Assembly (NCBI GenBank): GCA_937880545.1
Contig: CALFKA010000227.1
Location: 1-6,278 of the forward strand
Direction of reading: 5' to 3'
Source: an uncultured Clostridia bacterium
Lineage (GTDB): Bacteria; Bacillota; Clostridia; Peptostreptococcales; Acidaminobacteraceae
Length of the DNA stretch: 6,278 nt
Part shown: in pieces, positions 1 to 6,224 of the stretch
Layout: every line of letters starts with the position of its first letter
Position numbering within the stretch: the first letter of the stretch is position 1
The notes under the pieces: generated by a model
The model's database searches: none
What the model was told of the DNA's origin: nothing
The model's input: the letters and a program-made list of their open reading frames with translations, nothing else
Translations under genes and position numbers: made by a program

Positions 1-1660
1 ACAATTCTTCTATTGTAAGTACTTCTTTTTCAAAACCAGTGCGTTCCAACTCAACTTTTCCCTCTACAGCGCCTCTGCCCACGACCACCCGGCAGTAAGC
101 CCCGATGAGTTCCATATCTTTAAATTTGACACCAATTCGCTCATCTCTGTCATCAAGGCAAATATCCAGGTTCGTTGCCTGCAATGAGGAATACAATTCA
201 TCGGCGACTTTCGTCTGCGTCTCATCTTTCATATTCGCTATGATGATGGCTACTTGTACCGGTGCAAGTTCTTTAGGCCATAGTATACCATTTTCTGTGT
301 GATTTTGTTCCACAATGGCTGCCATGCAGCGTGCCGGACCAATGCCATAGCTTCCCATGATAACAGGTAGTCTTTGATTGGAGTCGTCCATATAGTAGAG
401 ATCCATGGCTTTCGAGTACTTGTCACCCAGTTTAAAGGTATTTCCTACCTCAATACCTCGAATGAAGTGAACGGGTCCTGCGCCATTTTCACACATGTCC
501 CCTTCGCAGATTTCACGGATGTCAGCTATCTCTTGATAATCAAAATCCTTTAGATTCACGTGAACAAAGTGGACATCTTTCTTATTTGCTCCAATCGTGA
601 AGTTTTTCAGAAGGCTCACCTCCTGATCGATAATCAGAGGGACCTTCAATCCGATAGGTCCTGCAAAGCCCACTGGTGCTCCGGTGAAGCGCTCCACTTC
701 TTCGGGTTCTGCCATTCTCAAATCTGTCACTCCCAAAAGCTTTGTCGCCTTTGTTTCGTTTAATCCATGATCTCCTCTTAAGCTAAAGGCAACAGGCTCA
801 CCATCCGCCATGTATAGGAGTGTTTTTACAAAGTTTTCTTTTGGTTTTCCAAGAAACGCACTTACTTCTTCAATGGTTCCGGCGTTTGGTGTGTCAACTG
901 CTTCAATCTGCAAGTAGTCTTCTTGAGAAGGCTCCCCGCTTAAAATACAGCCTGCCACTTCTAGATTCGCAGCGTACCCGCTATTTTTTTCGATAACTAA
1001 AATATCTTCTCCTATTGGACTGAGCGCCTGGAACTCTTCTGAGAGAAGCCCACCCATAACACCTGTGTCTGCACGCACCACTACATACTCTAAGCCTAAG
1101 CGCTTAAAGATATTGTGGTATGCCTGGAACATTTTCCCATAAGATTCATCCAGGCCTTCCAAATCTTTATCAAATGTGTACGCATCTTTCATAATAAACT
1201 CACGTACTCGAATCAGACCAAAGCGAGGCCTCGGTTCATCGCGAAACTTACTTTGAAACTGGAAGAGGCTCACCGGAAGATCTTTATAACTGCGGATATA
1301 CATCCTCGCAGCAGCGGCAAACAGTTCTTCATGTGTCGGGCCAAGGACATAAGGACGATCATAGCGGTCTTGGAGCGAGAACATACTGTCTCCAAATCCT
1401 TCTCTGCGACCCGATTCAATATATACTTCTTCCGGAATAAGAGCAGGCATGGTAACTTCCTGACTCCCTGCTTTTTCCATTTCATCACGGATGATATCTT
1501 CAATCTTACGAAGGACTCTCAAACCCAGCGGAAGCATCATATAGGCTCCGGCAGAGCTCTTCTTAATCATTCCCGAGCGGACTAAAAGATTGCCGCTGGG
1601 AGAATCTTCATCTCTCGCTTTTTCCCTTAATGTAAAAAAATAACTACTGCTTAGTCTCAT
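1..1660 (-). CDS. proS: Prolyl-tRNA synthetase, bacterial type with editing insertion (3' end cut by window edge)
   Basis: Cytoplasmic class II aminoacyl-tRNA synthetase that charges tRNA-Pro with proline. The frame is open for 553 codons from the ATG at 1658-1660 to the left edge with no stop. The E. coli enzyme is about 572 residues, so only some 20 C-terminal residues should be missing. Visible landmarks: GPTHEE (107-112), motif 2 FRDEPRPRFG (139-148) followed by REFIMKDAY (153-161), and motif 3 GSYGIGPAR (436-444). Between motifs 2 and 3 lies the INS editing domain (roughly 225-400) with VDTPNA, VKTLL (Lys279) and a conserved-looking His364; in the family this domain hydrolyses Ala-tRNA-Pro. 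The C-terminal anticodon-binding domain carries LDDRDERIGVKFKDMELIG (502-520). The start is supported by N-terminal alignment with the family and by a GAGG site 6 nt upstream. Motif 3 has Ser where E. coli has Cys, which I believe is common in clostridia. It lies 32 nt downstream of the WbpB-like gene. Confidence 0.97.
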   Translation of the reverse strand, partial: MRLSSSYFFTLREKARDEDSPSGNLLVRSGMIKKSSAGAYMMLPLGLRVLRKIEDIIRDEMEKAGSQEVTMPALIPEEVYIESGRREGFGDSMFSLQDRYDRPYVLGPTHEELFAAAARMYIRSYKDLPVSLFQFQSKFRDEPRPRFGLIRVREFIMKDAYTFDKDLEGLDESYGKMFQAYHNIFKRLGLEYVVVRADTGVMGGLLSEEFQALSPIGEDILVIEKNSGYAANLEVAGCILSGEPSQEDYLQIEAVDTPNAGTIEEVSAFLGKPKENFVKTLLYMADGEPVAFSLRGDHGLNETKATKLLGVTDLRMAEPEEVERFTGAPVGFAGPIGLKVPLIIDQEVSLLKNFTIGANKKDVHFVHVNLKDFDYQEIADIREICEGDMCENGAGPVHFIRGIEVGNTFKLGDKYSKAMDLYYMDDSNQRLPVIMGSYGIGPARCMAAIVEQNHTENGILWPKELAPVQVAIIIANMKDETQTKVADELYSSLQATNLDICLDDRDERIGVKFKDMELIGAYCRVVVGRGAVEGKVELERTGFEKEVLTIEEL

Positions 1661-1666
1661 TTATAA

Positions 1667-1670
1667 CCTC
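1667..1670 (-). promoter_or_regulatory. Ribosome binding site of proS
   Basis: GAGG on the minus strand, 6 nt before the proS ATG. It sits in the 32-nt gap after the WbpB-like stop codon (TAG at 1693-1695). The gap contains no hairpin or T-run, so proS is probably read as part of the upstream transcript; a promoter inside the preceding gene cannot be excluded. Confidence 0.6.
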
Positions 1671-1692
1671 AATCCCTCGTAATCCCATTCTT

Positions 1693-2769
1693 CTACTTAA
1701 ACATTCCCTTAAAATCTGTCGATGCAACCCCTTTAAGAGGGAGCTTGATACTTTTGCCTTCAGCGGAAGATTTGTATATTGCTAGCACCAGTTCCAGTGC
1801 CCTTCTTCCCTCAACCGCATCAATATAAGGCTCACGATCATTTATTATAGCATCAATGACGTCTTTATATAATGGATTATGTCCAAAACCATAGACATTC
1901 GGTGGATTTTCGTGGTATTGTTCTATAATTTGTTGCGGATCGTCCAGTCCATCAGAGAAGTCCCACTCCTCTATAATGTTTACAGACTTTCCCCCAATTT
2001 TCGCTGTTCCGTTTTCTCCAAAAATATAGAGTGTCTCTTCGAGGTTTTTTGGATAGATATATGTTGTTCCTTCTATCAATCCATAACTGCCATTTGCAAA
2101 CTTTACAATGGCCATACCGATGTCTTCCGCTTCAATATAGTGATGTTCTTTATTATCCGTCACTCCAAAAACTTCGGTAATTTCTGAGCCCATCATCCAG
2201 CGCAGCAGATCGATATTATGGATGCATTGATTCATGAGAGCACCACCATCTTGCTCCCACGTCCCTCTCCAGGGAGCTTGTTCGTAATAATTCTTATTCC
2301 GATTCCATCGAATATGAGCGGTGCCGTGCAGAAGTTTTCCGAATCTGTCTTTTTCCACAGCTTCTCTGAGTTTTTGAACGGATTTATTGAATCTGTTCTG
2401 ATGACAGGCACAGACTTTTACATTTTTTTCTTGAGATCTTCGAATGATTTCATCTGCCTCTTCCAGTGAAAGAGTAATCGGTTTCTCAATAATTAAATGT
2501 ATCCCTTGTTCTATGCAATCAAGCGCAATCCTGCCATGATTTCCACTTTCGGTTGCAATAGCAATAAGATCGATGTCCTTACTAAAGAGATCTCGATAAT
2601 CTGTCACAAACTGCACCTGATCTGAGAGTTTAAACTCATCTGCAAGCTTTCTGGCTTTCTCAAGATCAATATCACACAGCGCAACTATGTCTAGCTCGTT
2701 TTCTATCGCCGCGGCTAGATGGTTAGGCGCAATTCTTCCACACCCTATAAGTGCATATTTTAGTGGCAC
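1693..2769 (-). CDS. wbpB: Gfo/Idh/MocA-family oxidoreductase, WbpB/WlbA-like UDP-N-acetylglucosaminuronate 3-dehydrogenase
   Basis: Probable NAD-dependent dehydrogenase that oxidises C3 of UDP-GlcNAcA to the 3-keto sugar, the step after WbpA in 2,3-diamino-uronic acid synthesis. Residues are counted here from the upstream GTG at 2772. The N-terminal Rossmann fold has GCGRIAPNH (10-18) and an acidic strand end (CDID, 33-36); EKP (96-98) supplies the usual catalytic Lys. The C-terminal substrate domain has GGALMNQCIHNID (176-188) with the conserved His185. The position that is Asp in many family members is Asn181, which from memory also occurs in WbpB/WlbA. About 358 residues is normal for this family. 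There are two tandem GTG codons (2772 and 2769). The AAGGAGG site ends at 2774, only 1 nt before the first but 4 nt before the second, so I chose the second. Adjacency to the WbpA-like gene supports the call. Substrate is inferred; other Gfo/Idh sugar oxidoreductases look similar. Confidence 0.8.
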   Translation of the reverse strand: MPLKYALIGCGRIAPNHLAAAIENELDIVALCDIDLEKARKLADEFKLSDQVQFVTDYRDLFSKDIDLIAIATESGNHGRIALDCIEQGIHLIIEKPITLSLEEADEIIRRSQEKNVKVCACHQNRFNKSVQKLREAVEKDRFGKLLHGTAHIRWNRNKNYYEQAPWRGTWEQDGGALMNQCIHNIDLLRWMMGSEITEVFGVTDNKEHHYIEAEDIGMAIVKFANGSYGLIEGTTYIYPKNLEETLYIFGENGTAKIGGKSVNIIEEWDFSDGLDDPQQIIEQYHENPPNVYGFGHNPLYKDVIDAIINDREPYIDAVEGRRALELVLAIYKSSAEGKSIKLPLKGVASTDFKGMFK

Positions 2770-2773
2770 CACT

Positions 2774-2780
2774 CCTCCTT
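2774..2780 (-). promoter_or_regulatory. Ribosome binding site overlapping the wbpA-like stop; decides the GTG start
   Basis: AAGGAGG on the minus strand, partly overlapping the TAA stop (2779-2781) of the upstream gene, giving TAAGGAGG. The spacing is 1 nt to the GTG at 2772 and 4 nt to the GTG at 2769, which favours the second GTG. The overlap suggests translational coupling of the two dehydrogenases. Confidence 0.75.
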
Positions 2781-4083
2781 ATAAGAGCTCTATTTTCGTT
2801 CTGTCGCTAATATTTTTCATCGCATTTTTTGAGTCAAAAATCAATTCCGCGTGTTCATTAACAAAATCATAATCAACCGTTGTATGCGCAGTGGTTATGA
2901 CCACAATCGCTTTTTGGCTTAACACCTCAGCGCTTAGCTCAGGAATCCCCCTCATCTCGAGTCCTTCAGAAGAAAACTCCTTTACAAAGGGATCAAAGTA
3001 TTCTACATCTGCGCCCCGCTTCACTAATTCCTTGATTACCTTTATTGCGGGACTTTCTCGGTAATCATTTATATCTTGCTTATAAGCAACCCCTAGAATG
3101 AGAATCTCTGAGTTTTTGATCGGCTTTTCTTTTTCATTTAAGGCGAGGGCAATTCTCTCGACGATGTACTCGGGCATTTTGTCATTGATCATCATGGAGG
3201 ACTCAATCATCGATGTATGAAATCCGTATTCTCTTGCCTTCCAAGATAGATAATATGGGTCCAGCGGAATACAGTGACCGCCCAAGCCGGGTCCCGGATA
3301 GAATGCTTGAAAACCGTATGGTTTTGTTTTTGCCGCATCGACTACTTCCCAGAAATTGATTCCCATCTTATTACTTAGGATCGCTAATTCATTTACAAGT
3401 CCAATATTGATATTTCTGTAAACATTTTCAAGGATCTTCTCCATCTCCGCAACCGCAGGAGAGGATACTCTGTGAATGGGGGCTTCCAGTATACTTTCAT
3501 ACAGGGCTGCCGCCACTTCCGTACAATTCTCAGTAATACCCCCCACTACCTTTGGTGTATTTCTTGTCTTATAGATGAGATTGCCGGGATCTACTCTCTC
3601 AGGAGAAAAGGCTAAGTAAAAATCTTCTCCACACTTTAAGCCGGATGATTCAAAGATCGGTAGTAAAAGTTCCTGCGTTGTACCTGGGTATGTCGTTGAT
3701 TCAAGGACAATCAACATACCTTTATGCATGTAGGGCACAATACTTTCAGCTGAAGAGCGCACATAACTGATATCGGGTTGTTGATAGATATCCAGTGGTG
3801 TAGGGACGCAAATGCAGACACAATCAGCATTTGCGACTTGCGAAAAATCGGAGGTAGCGGATAAAAAACCTTCTTTCACCAGCGTCTTCAAATCTTCATT
3901 GACAACATCTCCAATATAATTCACACCATTATTAACCATCTCCACTTTGTGCGACTGAATATCAAAGCCAATTGTTTTATAGCCGGCTTTTGCTTTTTCC
4001 ACAGCAAGAGGAAGGCCAACATAGCCAAGGCCTATCACACCTAAGACAGCTGTTTTATCTCTTAAAGCATCGATTATTTTCAT
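2779..4083 (-). CDS. wbpA: Nucleotide-sugar dehydrogenase, WbpA-like UDP-N-acetyl-D-glucosamine 6-dehydrogenase
   Basis: Cytoplasmic enzyme of the UDP-glucose/GDP-mannose dehydrogenase family; the WbpA branch oxidises UDP-GlcNAc at C6 to UDP-GlcNAcA with two NAD. The 434 residues match the family length. The N-terminal NAD domain has VIGLGYVGLP (16-25) and a following Asp41; CVPTPLD (92-98) and LESTTYPGTT (127-136) are typical of the WbpA group. The central domain has EKILENVYRNINIGLVNE (215-232) with Lys216 and Asn220. The catalytic Cys271 sits in GPGLGGHCIPLDP (264-276), the form seen in WbpA/WecC rather than the GGSCFPKD of UDP-glucose dehydrogenases. The C-terminal UDP-binding domain has GVAYK (331-335) and RESPA (342-346). 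The ATG has AAGGA 7 nt upstream (4091-4095). It lies 27 nt after the glycosyltransferase and just before the WbpB-like gene. All key residues seem intact. UDP-ManNAc or UDP-GalNAc as substrate is possible but less likely from the overall pattern. Confidence 0.9.
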   Translation of the reverse strand: MKIIDALRDKTAVLGVIGLGYVGLPLAVEKAKAGYKTIGFDIQSHKVEMVNNGVNYIGDVVNEDLKTLVKEGFLSATSDFSQVANADCVCICVPTPLDIYQQPDISYVRSSAESIVPYMHKGMLIVLESTTYPGTTQELLLPIFESSGLKCGEDFYLAFSPERVDPGNLIYKTRNTPKVVGGITENCTEVAAALYESILEAPIHRVSSPAVAEMEKILENVYRNINIGLVNELAILSNKMGINFWEVVDAAKTKPYGFQAFYPGPGLGGHCIPLDPYYLSWKAREYGFHTSMIESSMMINDKMPEYIVERIALALNEKEKPIKNSEILILGVAYKQDINDYRESPAIKVIKELVKRGADVEYFDPFVKEFSSEGLEMRGIPELSAEVLSQKAIVVITTAHTTVDYDFVNEHAELIFDSKNAMKNISDRTKIELL

Positions 4084-4110
4084 AAAAGCATCCTTGAATA
4101 ATTCGTTTTG

Positions 4111-5325
4111 TTATTTCTTCAAATCAAGAAATATTTTCTCCAATTTTTGCGATAGCACTTTAAAATCATATGTTGCTGCACCTTCCCTAGCTCTGAGACA
4201 ATATTTTTCGTTTTCACTCTCACTAAGGTTTTTAAAATACAGAATTTCTTTTGCCAGATCTTCCGGGTTTTCACTTCCTATGGTGCGTCCGGCACCAACA
4301 TCTTCAACAATATCAAATCTTGTCTCTATGTTTGAGAGAATCGGTGTGCCGGAAGCCATATACTCAAACAGTTTATTGAGAGATACTCCATATTTGTAGT
4401 GCATAGGAGTTTTTTTCGTCAGCATCAATGTCAAATCCGCTTTATCTAAAATACCAGGGATATATTTTTTCTCTACTCTTCCCATAAACCGAACAGGTAA
4501 ATTCTCAGCTTGTTTCTCTAATATTTCTCTTTCATTACCGTCACCATATATGACAAACTCAAGATCGCGTTCATCTTTTAAAAGCCTTGCAGTATCAATC
4601 AGAAGTTGCATACCATTCACAAGACCTAAAGCACCCGTATAGACTACCTTAAACTTCTCACTTTTCATGACCAGGTCTTGACAGGGATACTCTAGAGTAT
4701 TTCTGTCAAACTCCTCTAGATCGACTCCATTATTAAGGTAATAAACCTCACCTTTTGGGGTAATATTCATCTCCTCTAAATAAGTTGCATGTCCTGGAAA
4801 CGTAAAGATTAATGCATCAGCTTTTTGATAGATGAATCGTTCCAGTCCGTAGAGCAGTCTTGCCATCGGGTGGTTTTTTCCGACCTTTCCGAGCATCACA
4901 AATGTTTCCGGCCAGAGGTCACGTGTTTCAGCAACGTGCTTGGCTCCACTTCTCTTCGCAATTCGATCCGCTGCCAGCCAGTTCAAAGGATGAGGTGATG
5001 ATGAATAGACTATGTCCGGAGCAGCGAGATTTTTCGTTGCTTTTTGTACACCAAAAAAATAATCCAGAATATTCAACACTCTATCTTTTCCGTTACCCTT
5101 ATAATTTCTGCATTTAATAAAAGTAACAGGAACCCCCTCAATAACTACCTTTTTAAATGGCCGAGAGTCCTTACTGTGATTATATGTGGAGTTATGAACG
5201 GTCGAGGCTGAAAACATCTCCACTTCATGGCCCATCTTTTGTAGCTCTTTGGAGAAACGAAATTGTCTGAGGTAATTGCCTTGGGGAGGAACCTCCCCAT
5301 AATGATTAATGATCCAGATTTTCAA
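4111..5325 (-). CDS. Glycosyltransferase family 4, WbuB-like
   Basis: Retaining GT-B glycosyltransferase that probably adds the second sugar to a polyprenyl-diphosphate-linked sugar at the inner face of the membrane. The N-terminal acceptor domain begins with KIWIINHYGEVPPQGN and FSKELQKMGHEVEMF, a pattern typical of the WbuB-like GT4 group, followed by ETRDLWPE (133-140). The C-terminal donor domain begins near NNGVDLEEF (198-206) and has YTGALG (229-234), YGDGNE (260-265) and NKLFEYMASGTPIL (317-330). Glu321 corresponds to the second Glu of the GT4 EX7E motif; the first is not Glu here, as I recall for other WbuB-like enzymes. No signal peptide or membrane helix is evident. At 404 residues it appears complete. 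The start is TTG at 5323-5325; it is chosen because AAGGAG lies 5 nt upstream and the protein begins at the family's first beta strand. It starts 10 nt after the sugar-phosphate transferase. Donor and acceptor cannot be read from sequence. Confidence 0.88.
   Translation of the reverse strand: MKIWIINHYGEVPPQGNYLRQFRFSKELQKMGHEVEMFSASTVHNSTYNHSKDSRPFKKVVIEGVPVTFIKCRNYKGNGKDRVLNILDYFFGVQKATKNLAAPDIVYSSSPHPLNWLAADRIAKRSGAKHVAETRDLWPETFVMLGKVGKNHPMARLLYGLERFIYQKADALIFTFPGHATYLEEMNITPKGEVYYLNNGVDLEEFDRNTLEYPCQDLVMKSEKFKVVYTGALGLVNGMQLLIDTARLLKDERDLEFVIYGDGNEREILEKQAENLPVRFMGRVEKKYIPGILDKADLTLMLTKKTPMHYKYGVSLNKLFEYMASGTPILSNIETRFDIVEDVGAGRTIGSENPEDLAKEILYFKNLSESENEKYCLRAREGAATYDFKVLSQKLEKIFLDLKK
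5282..5299. repeat. Perfect 8-bp GC-rich inverted repeat inside the 5' end of the GT4 gene
   Basis: TGGGGAGG and its exact complement CCTCCCCA are separated by 2 bases. It covers codons about 9 to 15 of the glycosyltransferase, beginning about 27 nt after its TTG start. In the mRNA the innermost pairs must open to form a loop, leaving about seven mostly G-C pairs. It is not followed by a T-run, so it is not a standard terminator. It may be coincidental, since it encodes a plausible family N-terminus (GEVPPQ). Confidence 0.6.
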
Positions 5326-5330
5326 ACTTT

Positions 5331-5336
5331 CTCCTT
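5331..5336 (-). promoter_or_regulatory. Ribosome binding site supporting the TTG start of the GT4 gene
   Basis: AAGGAG on the minus strand, 5 nt before the TTG at 5323-5325 and overlapping by one base the TGA stop (5336-5338) of the upstream sugar-phosphate transferase. It is the main reason to accept TTG as start, and it suggests coupled translation. Confidence 0.7.
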
Positions 5337-5992
5337 CATCTAAGCAGTTTCATTAATGTTAAGAACAGTATTTTGATATTGTTCCAAAATCCAAGCTTTC
5401 TAATGCATGCATAGTTCAAAGCATGTTTTTCGGGCATGATGCTTGTAATATATATCTTCTCCACATCATCCGCAGCATCCAAAAGTTCTGACTCTTGACT
5501 GTACTCTATTGAGGCTAAGCCAGTGATACCTGGGCGAAGACGAAGAAGCTGTAGTTCATTTTCATTGTAATAATCAACATATTCTTTCACTTCCGGACGG
5601 GGGCCTACTAAGGCCATCTCTCCCTTTAAAACATTGAAGAGCTGTGGCAGTTCGTCCAGTTTTGTTTTTCTGAGAAGTCTTCCCACTTTTGTGATACGCT
5701 GATCATTCGACACTGTCACAAATGCACCCATTTTGTCAGCATTTTGTACCATTGTTCTGAATTTATGGATACGAAAGGGTTTCTGATATCGGCCTACTCT
5801 CTCCTGTGAGTAGAGTATCGGACCCTTGGAGGAAACCTTCACGGCTAATCCGCTAATAAGCAACAGAGGGGAGAGTATAATAATCCCCCCCAAAGAAGCC
5901 ACAGTATCAAAAACACGAATTGTAATCAACGAATATCTTTTACTCTTTAGAATGTCATCCATTTCCGAAGGGGTAATGGGAGAAGTGTTCAT
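5336..5992 (-). CDS. Small bacterial sugar transferase, PglC-like polyprenyl-phosphate phosphoglycosyl transferase
   Basis: Monotopic membrane enzyme that transfers a sugar 1-phosphate from a UDP-sugar to undecaprenyl phosphate, the first membrane-committed step of glycan assembly. The 218 residues represent the minimal PglC-like form without the large N-terminal region of WbaP-type enzymes. Residues about 24-52 form the hydrophobic re-entrant helix with the Ser-Pro break (41-42). Then come QERVGRYQKPFRIHKFRTM (63-81), the catalytic Asp113-Glu114 in TKLDELPQLFNVLKGEMALVGPRPE (from 110; GPRP at 130-133) and RPGITGLASI (153-162). The C-terminus (203-218) is a hydrophobic/basic helix. The ATG overlaps the TGA of the upstream aminotransferase as ATGA, and GAGG lies 8 nt upstream (6001-6004). 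In many loci a PLP aminotransferase precedes such an enzyme and makes its amino-sugar donor. That suggests a diacetamido- or amino-sugar substrate, but specificity is inferred. Confidence 0.93.
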   Translation of the reverse strand: MNTSPITPSEMDDILKSKRYSLITIRVFDTVASLGGIIILSPLLLISGLAVKVSSKGPILYSQERVGRYQKPFRIHKFRTMVQNADKMGAFVTVSNDQRITKVGRLLRKTKLDELPQLFNVLKGEMALVGPRPEVKEYVDYYNENELQLLRLRPGITGLASIEYSQESELLDAADDVEKIYITSIMPEKHALNYACIRKLGFWNNIKILFLTLMKLLR

Positions 5993-6224
5993 CTAAGCAG
6001 CCTCAATACATGTTCAATCACGTATTCCTGATCTTCATCACTCATCAGAGTGTGAAGTGGTAGTGTGACAGCGTTGTGGTAATACTCATAGGCGTTAGGA
6101 TAGTCCTCGATAGAGAATCCAAGATCTTTGTAAGCTGTAAAGAGAGGCAAGGGCTTAAAATGGACATTAGCACTGATTCCCACCGCTCCGAGATCTTCAA
6201 TGAACTTGTTTCTATCCTTTTCTT
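5989..6224 (-). CDS. DegT/DnrJ/EryC1/StrS-family PLP-dependent sugar aminotransferase, C-terminal fragment
   Basis: Only the last about 78 residues are present. They contain DRNKFIEDLGAVGISANVHF, then KPLPLFTAYKDLGF, a short NAYEYYHNAVTLPLHTLMSDEDQ stretch and a terminal helix, which match the end of nucleotide-sugar aminotransferases. The catalytic Lys and PLP-binding region would lie further upstream and are absent. The genomic frame runs to 6224, where adapter sequence begins. A TAA that would block the frame at 6223-6225 uses the adapter's first base, and the GTG at 6181-6183 is an internal Val codon rather than a start. The real stop is TGA at 5989-5991, overlapping the sugar transferase ATG by 4 nt. 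It may be a C4 aminotransferase serving the PglC-like enzyme, or a WbpE-type C3 aminotransferase acting on the WbpB product. The fragment cannot decide, although this C-terminal style resembles those that sit directly before sugar-phosphate transferases. Confidence 0.85.

Noticed and set aside
1..16. Short inverted repeat ACAAT/ATTGT at the left edge
   Set aside because: Only 5 bp, A/T-rich and within proS coding sequence; expected by chance.
1270..1503. Minus-strand 77-codon open frame in another frame
   Set aside because: It lies inside proS in an alternative frame, with no evidence of its own start signal.
1115..1585. Plus-strand 156-codon open frame
   Set aside because: It lies entirely opposite proS, whose catalytic motifs are intact there. 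The translation has no recognisable domain and no clear ribosome binding site.
1661..1800. Possible internal promoter for proS
   Set aside because: A TATACA-like hexamer in the 3' part of the WbpB-like gene has no matching -35 element at the right distance, so the call is too weak.
1879..2469. Two plus-strand open frames (1879-2187 and 2218-2469)
   Set aside because: Both are antisense to conserved parts of the WbpB-like gene and look like products of its codon composition.
4094..4399. Plus-strand 101-codon open frame
   Set aside because: It is antisense to the conserved GT4 C-terminal motifs; the peptide is Ser/Phe-rich and not family-like.
5282..5299. Inverted repeat as an intrinsic terminator
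   Set aside because: It is inside the coding sequence, has a 2-base centre and is not followed by a T-run in either direction.
1..6224. CRISPR arrays, tRNA or rRNA genes, insertion sequences, phage genes, riboswitches
   Set aside because: I looked for them and saw no repeated spacer pattern, transposase, structural RNA or T-box-like leader; nearly all bases are explained by the six coding regions.
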